Shown here piece by piece: positions 1-10,600 of a stretch of DNA of 64,000 nt. Source of the DNA: Xenia sp. Carnegie-2017 (taxonomy: Eukaryota; Cnidaria; Anthozoa; Malacalcyonacea; Xeniidae); assembly GCF_021976095.1 (NCBI RefSeq), contig NW_025813481.1, positions 5,456,222 through 5,520,221 on the forward strand. Reading direction: 5' to 3'. Made by a program: the position numbers and the translations under genes. The notes beneath the pieces are model-generated. The model had not been told where the DNA came from and did no database searches. It saw only the letters and a program-made list of their open reading frames with translations. Position 1 is the first letter of the stretch. The number at the start of each line of letters is the position of its first letter.

Positions 1-96
1 GATTTAATTCTTGCATTTCGAACTGCGTTGCCTGTACATTTAAGACCGGGGGGTGATGAGTTTGTCGAAATTATTGATAAACTAAATCTTATATAA
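1..96 (+). CDS. 3' end of an unidentified gene (partial)
   Basis: Frame 1 is open from the first base and ends at a TAA at 94-96. The peptide runs DLILAFRTALPVHLRPGGDE and then FVEIIDKLNLI. It contains charged and hydrophobic residues in a plausible protein-like mix, but 31 residues are too few to name a family. The gene would enter the window from the left on the plus strand. It could also be a chance open frame, so this is a weak call. Confidence 0.3.
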   Translation, partial: DLILAFRTALPVHLRPGGDEFVEIIDKLNLI

Positions 97-788
97 TGAC
101 TTTGTTGTTTTTTGATATTAGTGTGACTCTAGAAGTTTTTGAATATTATCATAGTCTGAGATAAATCATGACGCCCGCCACGTCTGTCTGCGGTAATGTT
201 TGTTTGATTATGTGTGCAATGAAACATGTATGTAAATCAATTTCCTTAATTGTTTGTTCCGGATTCCCCCCCTGTATGAATGTATATCCCTGGATACGTA
301 CTTTCCCCAAGCAAATTATCACGAGGCATCTTTCGTGCCGTCTGAAGGTTTTGTTGATTAGATATGATGCTGTAATTTCGTGATACATCTGGCTGGTGAG
401 GATGGGCGAGGCTCAAATCATGTTTTTATGAAACGTTAACATGAACATTTAATGTTCAACATGCATTTGAAAGCAACAATGTCTTGAGCTTCTTTCTTGA
501 TTGACAAGACATTGTTTTAATGGGAATAAATTTTTATCATTCTTAAAAACGACAAGGATTGAGTTCGGTTATCTTTTCCGTTCGTGTAAGGTAAACTTCT
601 TCCCGTCCAAAAACACAAAGGTCTTGGAAACGAGGTTAAAGGTATAGGTGCTGCTGGGAAGGTTCGTAATTAGTGACGTCATAAATGAAAAACCTGTAAC
701 AGAACATTTGTCTGGAACATATTATAGTGCCAGTGTGCGTCAAAGTAAATTCAAGTGTGTTCGAGTTCATTTTATTTCTAGGGTGAAA
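97..788. other. Intergenic stretch and 5' leader of the CIMIP2 gene
   Basis: No exon with good splice sites is visible here. Short open frames on both strands around 150-390 look like chance. The last 200 bases or so must contain the promoter and 5' leader of the gene whose start codon is at 789. I do not recognise a TATA box or other element with confidence. Confidence 0.4.
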
Positions 789-2490
789 ATGAGTGTGAAA
801 TGCTCATCGTTGACGACATCAGATCCTTATCATATTCCTGGGTTAGTAAGTTTGTGTAATTTCGTGGTGTCGTGATGTCTTTGTTTTAAGCAAATAATAA
901 TGAGCATCGTCACACTGTTGCTTAGTACAACACACTAATCTGTAAACAAAACATTTAACGCAAGAGAACTTTACTTACCTAGACCTTCCGTCGTATGCCT
1001 TTTTGATGACGAAGCTGTATTTTGTTTGACAAAGGTTTAATAAGATGTCTACAGACTGCCAAAATCTTTGTAATGTACTCTTTCGATATCAACATTTTAG
1101 CCGTCTAAAAACGAACGTGTGTAAGGTCGTGAACCATATAGAGGTTTCGCTAATTGTCGTCTCGTTTTGTCTCTAAAAAGCCATTTATTCTCCGTTCCCG
1201 TCGGTACCTACAAATTACAATCAATGCAAACTTTTTATTAACGTACCGTTGGTTATCAAACACAATCCGCCATCATTCAACGAAAAGTTAACGTTATCAT
1301 AAATTGATTGAAACAATATAAATATAATTTATGTTTAATTTAACCATTATTCATGTTTTAGTTATATAGGATATTGTCCTCAATTGAAGTATCAAATCGG
1401 TGAAACATTTGGAAGAACAACATCTCAGTTGCTAAATGATTCTCGTATAGCTTCTTCCAAACATCCAGTTCTTTCCGCTCTTCACCACGAACCTTCTCTG
1501 GATAAAAGACAACAATTAATTTCACAACGTGGGGCGAGACTTGGGGACCAAAAACTTGTTGATAATATGGTTCCTGGCTATACAGGTAAAATAAAGTTAA
1601 ATACAGGTTAAATACTATCGATTACTGTAATCACCTATAAAACGTAAAATTCCATTTCAGGTTTTATTCCTAGAAGCGAGCATCACTTTGGTAAAAGGTA
1701 CGCCGATACAAGCCTCAATGCTGTGGCGAATTTTGAAAATGAACAAGAAAATAATAGACGTCGTTCCCAAGATTTACAAACAATTCAAGAGTTGCAGTCT
1801 GGTGCAAGCATTCCTTTTGATCAACTGAATGAAAAAACGATAAACAAGGCTCAACATAAGACTCCATTGAAAAGTATTCGTCAGCATCCTGCTTTTATTA
1901 CTCAAGAATAGCACCTCAAAATTTGTTATCACCAATCGCCATGAGCAACGAGAATCCTAAAAAATATTTCATGTCAGGATATACAGGATTTGTTCCTCGC
2001 GCTAGGGGTAAACGATGCGATTACTGTTGAATGGAATTGTTTGAATTTTCTGCTAATTTTTCAACGTACATCTTTAGGTTTTATTGGCTGTAGTTATCCC
2101 AGAATAACCAATAAAGGATTATGTTATTATACTGATGAATGTGAGCGAATGAAAGATAGCGAGTTCAAACCAGTGATGGTCGATCGTGGAATTGTAAGAA
2201 AAATTGAGAGCAAACCCCTTTATCTAAAAGATACAGGAATGGTACCACATTACACTGGTCATGTGCCAGGTAAGTTTTATATTTAATTAAAAAAAAGCGT
2301 GTTTTGAGCAGATTAACGGACCACAATCCATTCATGTATGATTTGTAGATAAAGTTAAGTTGAGAATGTTCTCTTCAAACTATTGATGAAATGACTTTTT
2401 TAATAAATATGTGTAGGTGAGAAGTTTCGTTATGGTCAAACGTTTGGATTTAGTACCAAGAATGCTCGTAAACTTCTTGAAGTCAGCTAG
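789..2490 (+). CDS. CIMIP2 (FAM166) family ciliary microtubule inner protein, five exons
   Basis: Proteins of this family line the inside of doublet microtubules in motile cilia and sperm flagella. Exons are 789-841, 1362-1585, 1661-2007, 2078-2269 and 2417-2490, all with GT-AG borders. The family's repeated module is obvious: PGYIGYCPQLKYQIGETFGR at the start, then PGYTGFIPRSEHHFGKRYAD, then SGYTGFVPRAR in exon 3, and a last GEKFRYGQTFGFSTKNARKL at the C-terminus. The exons sum to 890 bases, one short of a multiple of three. In exon 3 the frame stops at TAG (1909) after residues HPAFITQE, and the family sequence resumes in another frame with APQNLLSPIAMSNENPKKYF. One missing base near 1893-1900 explains this, either as an assembly error or a real lesion. 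The intact product would be about 296 residues. Which paralogue (A, B or C) it is cannot be decided. Confidence 0.88.
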
Positions 2491-2674
2491 AGGACGTGCT
2501 ACATGAAGTATTAAATTATTATAAATATTTTTTATCTATATACAATGTTTTCACCTTTCACTACAAACTGAACTTATCACAACATTTTCCTTAAATATAA
2601 CATTACGTCATTATAGAACACAACTGTTCGTCACGTTTTACATTGCTCCCTCACCCCCCCGGTGAAAGTAAATG

Positions 2675-5600
2675 TTAATCTTCTTCTTGTAGTAACAAGT
2701 ACGGGTTAAACATTTGAAGGGAATTATTTGTGTCACTGTCTTCATCCGTATCTTCAGAGGATTCCCTCTCAAGTTCACATTGTGTACAATTTTCGTTTAG
2801 TCTCCACTGTTTTAAATCACTAAATTGTTGTTGTAATTTTGCTATTTCTTTTGTTTCCGGATGATCTTTCCACTCATCTATAAACAAAACATTCATCGTT
2901 GAAAATTTGCCTTCATTTACATTTAAGAGTTGTTATAGCGTTTCTGTGTCGTTAAAAAGATCAACCTTATGAAAACGATGTGGAAACGCTATGAAAACGA
3001 TATGGAAACGCTATGGAAACTATATAAAAACGATATGAAAACGCCACGAAAACGCTAAAAGCGCAGGTAGCGCGTAAGCGAGGCTTTCGTTAAAGATTTT
3101 GTCAATGATTTATTTCAATCTCACCTTGCTTTGAAAAGAATCCAGGAGGATACAAACACATGACTATTTTCCCCTGTGTTGCCAATCGTAATAAACTGTT
3201 CGCTACAAAATAATGATGAACTATTCAACGACGACGATGATTTACAAAATTACAAGTGAATTGAAATTATAAACCTGCACGATATGTATCTGGTCTGCCC
3301 GCTTTGGCTGTACGAAATCCACGTTGCTCTGCCCAAGCTGAAGAACAAGGTAAAAATATAGTTTGCCATCAATATTTCATTCAATAATCCATCATTACCA
3401 CTTACCGTCGCAAATATCCCATGCTGACCATTCTATATCCTTAGGTATTGACTCGTCATCTTCAAGTTGAGCGATTTTGGGATGAACAAGATTTAAGGTG
3501 TTCTCCAAAGGTATGCAAGCCGCCATATAACCGACAACGGAATATGGTTCTCGCACTTGAGCAATCGGATAGGTACCCGACAGGATCTAGAGGTATATAT
3601 GGATACATGAAAAGGTTACTAATAGTGATTTAAAAAAGATACCAAACCAGGTTGTACACATGCTCTATAGACAAGATTAATTTGACGCCATACAAACCTG
3701 AAGTCTTCTATCAACAAGAGATGGAAAAACTAAACCTGGGGAATCACAAAGACGAACGTTTGGCGTTAAAAATATCGTCTGGAAATGTTTGGTATGACCT
3801 GGAGTTCTTGAGCAACTAACCACCTACAATAATAGTTACGAAAAAAATATCGGATTTTAATGAAAATGTTTATTGCAATGGAGGTGAAAGAGTCATCTTA
3901 CCTTTTTACCAACAAGACCGTTAAGTAATGATGATTTTCCAACATTGGGATGACCTAAACAAGACAGGAGACAATCTTCACGCGATCATTCATATGATGT
4001 AAGGTACGATGATATAGCAGCAGACCTACTAATCCTATGGTTAAAATTCCTTCTTGTTTTTCAACATCTTCATATGTTGAAGAATCACCTAAACACCACA
4101 AGATGTTTCACTTGGGAATGATAATTTTTCATCAATTATCTATTGTTAAAAACATGTTAGAAGACCTTCATCCTCGTCAGAGCTTAACATTTCGTCGTAA
4201 GTTACACCACCATTGCTCTCATTTTCAATGTGACTTAGCCAATCCTTCAAATTTACTGTGAAAAAAAGTTCTTTGTCAAAACGCAGTGATGCTTTTAAAA
4301 TATAGACAATGACTTTTAAAACCTTTTCCATCCACAATTTTTGTGCAAATGCTATGTAACTCCAATGGTCCTATAGGCATGAATGATTTTTTCTTTTTTC
4401 TACCCAAATGTTTTTTTACTGCAATATGATGATGAAATGAATGATTTAGGTACATAGTTAAATTTGAAAAGGTTCTTCCTCCAAACACCTTCAACTACAC
4501 AACTTTCATTGTAAGAACCTGTGAATACTAACAATCATCTAGGGAAAAATACCTTTTGTTTCTAATTGACGTATTTCTTCAGGATCTTTGGGAAAAGAAG
4601 TGAAACATACAATATGTAGGTGAGGAAACTTCTCTTGAAAATAACATTTCCATGAAACTACCACTTCCGGTGTGACTAAATCAATCTAAACATGTTGCAA
4701 GAATAGTGAGGTTATCATTAAGTGTTTTAGACTTTCATTCGAAATAAAGCAACTGGATATACCTTATTTAAAACAAGAACAATGTCTTTTTTTAATTCAT
4801 CTCGAACATATGTGTAGAGGGTTGGTGAAAAATGAATTACCTAAATTGATTGGTTGCTTTGTTATGATTATATTGCATCGTTTACATGAATGAATGAATA
4901 GGCTTTGTACTAATACTTACAGGATACCGTACATCAGTTATTATTAGTACAATGTCTGAGACCTCCAAGACCCTCCATAACTGTCTCCATGTCTAGTGAC
5001 AGAATATTTACGAAATAATGTTATCATGTACATCTGATGATACATTTGACATTTTCATGATATTGTTTTACTTCTAAATTCATCTCAAAGTAACTGAGTT
5101 GAGAACCCAAATTTTCCTTCTTTATATCATCAACATATTTTATGAACATTTTTTCTTCATTTTTCTCCACTTCATGTTTGCTCATTGTATAACTCCATCG
5201 AGGTCTTTTGGGCATGTCCAAAACTTTATAAAAATTACTTAGACATTTGAAACATGTAAGTACTCCATAAATGAATGTAACTATCAACAATCAAAAACAA
5301 CCTCCAACAATACACATCAACAGTTAAAATACGATAAATATATATGTCCTCACCAGTTCCAGGTTTGTAGATTTCCTCAAGAGTAATTTCAAGTTGTTTC
5401 TATAAAATGAAAAAATATCTACGTATCTTCTAGCATTGGTGATACAAAAATATAAAACTTTTCATTAATAAGGAAAACCTTCTCAAATCGAATAATTGGC
5501 ATTCTGGCTTTTCTTTTTCTTTCTTCAATTTCATCATTGCTTTCAGTTTGAAAAAACAATTTGTACCTAGATAAATAAGAAAATTATAAGAATCAAGTGT

Positions 5601-5956
5601 GATTGTTATCATTGTGCTGTAATCTTTAATGTAATACCTGTCTGGATCGTGGTTGCGTTTACTATTTACACTTGACGTTGGAACAGAATTTTCACCAGAA
5701 TCCTCATTAGAATCACTTACGACTGGTGAATGAGAACACTTTTCTGCTCTTTTTTGAGCCCCTGTGTAATAAATAGTAAATAAAAGTAAAGATAGACAAT
5801 CATTAGACATACCCCACACAATTTTTTAAACGAGCAATATATATTTCTTTTTGCACGAAGAAGTTTAATCACACCTGGCTGTTTGTCGGTATAATGACGT
5901 TTCTTTTTCAGCTGTTCTTTTTTTTGTTTTGCACTAAAAGCTTTTTTTCTGGGCAT
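2675..5956 (-). CDS. GNL1: GNL1, nucleolar-type circularly permuted GTPase, 18 exons
   Basis: GNL1 belongs to the YlqF/HSR1 GTPases, whose G motifs are in permuted order, and which act in ribosome assembly and cell-cycle control. I could trace 18 exons from the ATG at 5956 to the stop at 2675 (starts and ends: 5956-5875, 5761-5638, 5566-5479, 5399-5354, 5223-5072, 4992-4921, 4840-4763, 4685-4553, 4518-4489, 4418-4323, 4255-4166, 4088-4026, 3954-3902, 3823-3698, 3586-3406, 3337-3275, 3202-3125, 2877-2675). They total 1758 bases, 585 residues, near the vertebrate length. The N-terminus MPRKKAFSAKQKKEQLKKKR is basic and lysine-rich. SKRNHDPDRYKLFFQTES is family-typical. G4 is NKID (split by an intron), G1 is GHPNVGKSS, G3 is DSPG. 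SAWDICDAWAEQRGFRTAKA and the acidic tail ending NPYLLLQEED also match GNL1. The reading frame is intact throughout. Confidence 0.95.
2961..3066. repeat. Short degenerate tandem repeat in the last intron of GNL1
   Basis: About seven imperfect copies of a 14-16 base unit of the type TATGAAAACGATATGGAAACG lie within the intron between exons 17 and 18 of GNL1. The last copies merge into a short GC-rich stretch at 3058-3085. It is non-coding. Confidence 0.7.
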
Positions 5957-6200
5957 ACTGGACGAACGACACTTTTTTGTCTTGTCACTTACATTGCGTA
6001 ATATTATTTTATAGCAACTTTTGGGCGATGAGAAAATAATATGGAATAGTGAACGATGAAAGTCGGAGTGCTTCGGAGTATTAAGAGAATCGGGTCAGTG
6101 AGTAAAATAGAAGAAAATGTATTTCATCTTTTTGGATCAGTGATTAGTCGGGATGTAATTATCTGATCCGTAAGTTTTTAGCCATCAGAATTTCATTAAA
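5957..6200. promoter_or_regulatory. GNL1: Upstream region of GNL1
   Basis: This is the stretch 5' of the GNL1 start codon. It holds no open frame of note and must contain the promoter and leader. No TATA box is evident at a sensible distance. Confidence 0.35.
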
Positions 6201-6263
6201 TTGATTTTGTAAAAAAAGAGTTGTCTGATATAACATGAAGCATATTCCGAATAAAAGACTCAT

Positions 6264-6790
6264 GTTTAAATCCTGTTTTTGGTACATGCCTCCCGATACC
6301 CCGAGAGAGTTTAGCACTAGAGCGTCTCATGTTAATTAAGGGAACCAGATGATCCTTGTTTGCCATGAAGCCCATGGATGGTTTGCTCGTGATACATGAG
6401 AAACAGTAAATGAGAGAGTTCAATCAGAAAGATATAAACCAATAAAAATTGTATAAATCATGATTAAGGTTGTCTTAAATTATAAGTGTCATAAAAAGGG
6501 ACAGTTTCAGAAGAATTTAATTGAAGCAAAAAAACCCCGTTTTCGGTCCATGCTTCCCGATACCTTCTTAAGCGTAAGGCACTAGGAACGCTGCATGTTA
6601 ACGTTTCGGTAGGAGATTTCGGCCCCTCCACGCTATCCTACTTGGGAGATGCAATAGCAAGCTTCCGCCCATCAGACCCCGAGATCACCTGCGATAGGCT
6701 TTGCTCGGGGTACGCAGGGAGAGTGCGGTCGCGACCCGAAACGTCTGGACCCCTAAGCCACTGCATACATATCGCACCCGGCTTCCACTG
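6264..6790. repeat. tRNA-like (SINE-type) repeat pair and GC-rich tract
   Basis: Two diverged copies of a segment of about 65 bases occur at 6271-6336 and 6541-6603. Both contain a CATGC(C/T)TCCCGATACC core followed by a CACTAG core and CATGTTAA. GTTTAAATCC at 6264-6273 resembles a polymerase III B box (GWTCRANNC). From 6600 to 6785 the sequence becomes GC-rich, unlike its surroundings. I read it as remains of a tRNA-derived SINE or a composite repeat. No intact tRNA cloverleaf is visible. Confidence 0.45.
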
Positions 6791-6877
6791 CTAGTTGACA
6801 TCTACTATCTATATATTTAGCTTTATATTTATATACATAAACTCAAAGGCCTTACGAAAGTTGTGGTATTATTAAAG

Positions 6878-7232
6878 TTACTACTGCGCATGCCCAGACA
6901 ATTTCCTTAATAATTTGCGACTAAGTGAGCTAATTGCCACAAATGTAGTGCAAGTACATAGGGTTAGTCGTGGCCATGCGCATGCGCAGATGATTTCTCT
7001 ATTAAATTGTTATTAAGCATGCTATTTACTTTAAAATCGGTGCCAGTAGATGCATTTTGTCGTTGCCATGACCATGAACTTGGGAAGCTGGTCAAGTCGA
7101 CTGCGCATGCTTGAGCATAATGCGCATGCGCAGATGATTTATCTGAAAATTTGTGTCTGAGCGAGCTAATTACTCTATAATAGGTACTAGTACATACATT
7201 TGGTCGTTGTCATGTCCATAAACTTGGAGATT
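6878..7232. repeat. Three diverged tandem copies of a unit of about 120-140 bases with GCGCATGC palindromes
   Basis: Copies begin near 6880, 7010 and 7115. Shared pieces include GAGCTAATT, GCGCATGCGCAGATGATTT, and GTCGT(G/T)GCCATG followed later by AACTTGG. Two copies contain the sequence TGCGCATGCGCA exactly (6977-6988 and 7121-7132), which equals the known binding consensus of the NRF1 (nuclear respiratory factor 1) transcription factor. Since it sits in a repeat, the match may be incidental. Confidence 0.6.
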
Positions 7233-7696
7233 TAGTGAGAGATTTACAAATTCATCATCAGACTGTCACCATTTGATTTCACTTTCTCACAATCACCTAA
7301 TCCCTTTCATCCAATTCGCACACGTACTTCCGTTGAAATGATGTAAAGCACATATAAGTAGAGCGTCTGTTGGCTTGTAAATATAGTCTGATGATGGATT
7401 TTTAACAAATTCAAAATATTACTTTGCAAGTAAAATTTCTTGTTTCTTTCTCAAATATTGAGTTAAACATTAGTCTTTTATTCGGAGTATGCTTCATATT
7501 ATATTAGACAACGAGTGTCTGAATTTTTGTGGACGGCAATGACCGTGTGGAAGATGGAAACATGTATTGTTTGGCTAGGCTCAACCTGTCGTCTCAATTA
7601 CTGAAATTCTTTATTGAACAAGTTATTTCGTTTAGAAAAAACTATTTATTGGGTTCTGTAACGGTTAAAAAATATCAATGAACATATAGGTTTTTG
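7233..7696. promoter_or_regulatory. Region upstream of the GATA-like gene, with an inverted repeat
   Basis: An imperfect inverted repeat is present: ACAAATTCATCATCAGACT near 7247-7265 pairs with AGTCTGATGATGGATTTTTA near 7386-7405. The rest is AT-rich and empty of convincing exons. The start of the downstream gene is at 7697, so the promoter and 5' leader are likely here. Confidence 0.35.
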
Positions 7697-10600
7697 ATGG
7701 AGCATTCATTAAATCCTGACACTCAAGAGAATGATGAAATTCATTCGGATTCAGAAGGTATGAATAAACAGATTCTCTCAAACTATCTCTTTAAGAATTT
7801 GTAAGGAGAATTTCGACTTTATCTATTTTCTAAAATTTTACTTTGTCAATTGGTTTGGATGGAATGTATATTGTACATAAAATGACGTTATTTTGTACAT
7901 AATTTGTTGAATTATTGTGTTCCGAAATATTATGTGAACATAGATAAAAATGTAATGAATCATGTTGGTCAGGTCAGATACCTGTAGTACAGACGTCCTT
8001 GGATGTTCTAAGCAATATCGCTTGTGAAGATGAAAATTTTGATGGAACAAATCATGAAGTTAATTCAAATGTGCAGAGTCAGAGCTGTGATGTTGGAACA
8101 TGTGACGATGCCAGTATTGAAACCAGCACAAATCATGTTATTTCTGCTGAATATTTTGAAGAATATCGCTCACCAGATAGTGATGCGAATATTGAAGTTG
8201 ATCAAGGTAAAAGAAACACTTATAGCATAAATTTATAGGTAGAAATATTCTTAGTATGTGCTGTCGCCATGTTCTGAAGAATTTACAGATTTGATAAAAT
8301 ATTTTTAGTGACACATGAATATGAAAGATTCAGAAACAAATTTCATAGAATGTTTTCTCATGAAATTTTGCACAATGCAGAACACGAGTTGTACTAAGTG
8401 ATAACAACTAATGAGGTTGCATGATCTATATTTTATTTTCTGTTACTGAAAATTAGAACAAATGTTTGTTAAAATGATGGTGTAATATTGACCTTATAAT
8501 TATATAAAGGATTTTTAATGATTGTTTTGTGTAGGATAGCCCATGTAAAGGTTCTATACAGTATTGCGAGGCCCCAAAATCTTTTGAAATACTCCATGAG
8601 ATTTAATGTGATACATCTTTTGCCATGTACGGTTATTTAATCATTATGCTTTACTTGAAATATGGCTTCTATTTATTTTTAGACACTTCATGTGAAAGTG
8701 TATTGCGTAAGAGCATAAGAGCTCGAAGACCTAGAAAAATGTCACCTGGAAGTAGCGAATCAAGCGTTGTAAACAAGAAACCTAGAATGAGCAGATATTC
8801 AAAAAGGGCAAAGACAAAAAATGTTCCATTTAAATGTGATCTATGTGGCTCAAGTCATATAACAGACCCTTCTCGACGTGGTAATAGACTTCGGCTATCA
8901 ATGCATGCACCAAGTCCGAGACATAAACTGGACCCAGAAACAGGAAAGATGCTTACTTTATGTAATGCTTGTGGTAAGTACTTTCTTATGTTTTAATGTT
9001 TTTAAAAAATCTTTATTTAAAAATATGATCTAACAATGCAATATAATATTTGATTTGTTATCTCAACTTAATACAATAATTTTCTTGTAGGTTTGTCATT
9101 TAACAGAACAAAAGTGCGGAGACCACAAGCTATTTGTGATCCAGAAGCAAAGAATGCTTATCTTGTAGAAGCTCAACAATTTGCTTCCTCATTGGCAGAA
9201 GGTCTTAATGACCAAGATGGTGAGTACTTGTTTGTAGATGTAGATTGTCCAGCTTAGTAGAGTCATGAGAAGGACTGTTGTTGTTGATGTTGACTGATGT
9301 TTTGACAACCTTAGCGATAGTCGTCTTCACAGTCAAAAAATGACTACCGCTAAGGTTGTCGAAACGTGAGTCAACATCAACATAAACAGTCCTTCTCAGG
9401 ACTATACCAACCTGGACGATCTACATCTACAAACATGTAACGATACTCCCGGGTTCAAACCATTTACTTTATGGTGAGTCTAACTATTATTTATAGCTTT
9501 TCAAGTGTATGAAAGATGTAAATGTATATTTACAAAGATGTTTATACCTATATTTACAGCTGCAAGACTGTATTGTCCTCAGTTTAAAACAAGCTCTTGT
9601 GGTTGTTTGCAAAAATACATATTGGCTGAAGGTGTGGTCAAAATGTCTCTCTAGTCACATTTATATGATTTTACTGCTCTATGACATTTTTCACAATGAC
9701 TGTACTTTAACATCGAGTAAAGTTATGTTGTCATACTGTACTCTAACATCAAATATAGCTACGTTGTCATACTGTACTCTAACATTAAATATAGCCACGT
9801 TGTCATACTGTACTTTAACATTAAATATAGCTACGTTGTCATACTGTACTTTAACATTAAATATAGCTACGTTGTCATACTGTACTTTAACATTAAATAT
9901 AGCTACGTTGTCATACTGTACTCTAACATTAAATATAGCTACGTTGTCATACTGTACTCTAACATCAAATATAGCTACGTTGTCATACTTTACTTTAACA
10001 TTAAATATAGCTACGTTGTCATACTGTACTTTAACATTAAATATAGCTACGTTGTCATACTGTACTTTAACATGAAATATAGCTACGTTGTCATACTGTA
10101 CTCTAACATTAAATATAGCTACGTTGTCATACTTTACTCTAAAATTAAATATAGCTACGTTGTCATACTGTACTTTAACATTAAATATAGCTACGTTGTC
10201 ATACTGTACTTTAACATTAAATATAGCTACGTTGTCATACTGTACTCTAACATTAAATATAGCTACGTTGTCATACTGTACTCTAACATTAAATATAGCT
10301 ACGTTGTCATACTGTACTTTAACATTAAATATAGCTACGTTGTCATACTGTACTCTAACATTAAATATAGCTACGTTGTCATACTGTACTTTAACATTAA
10401 ATATAGCTACGTTGTCATACTGTACTCTAACATTAAATATAGCTACGTTGTCATACTGTACTTTAACATTAAATATAGCTACGTTGTCATACTGTACTCT
10501 AACATTAAATATAGCTACGTTGTCATACTGTACTCTAACATTAAATATAGCTACGTTGTCATACTGTACTCTAACATTAAATATAGCTACGTTGTCATAC

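Noticed and set aside
6264-6336. Functional tRNA gene
   Set aside because: A B-box-like sequence is present, but no cloverleaf with matching acceptor arms can be drawn.
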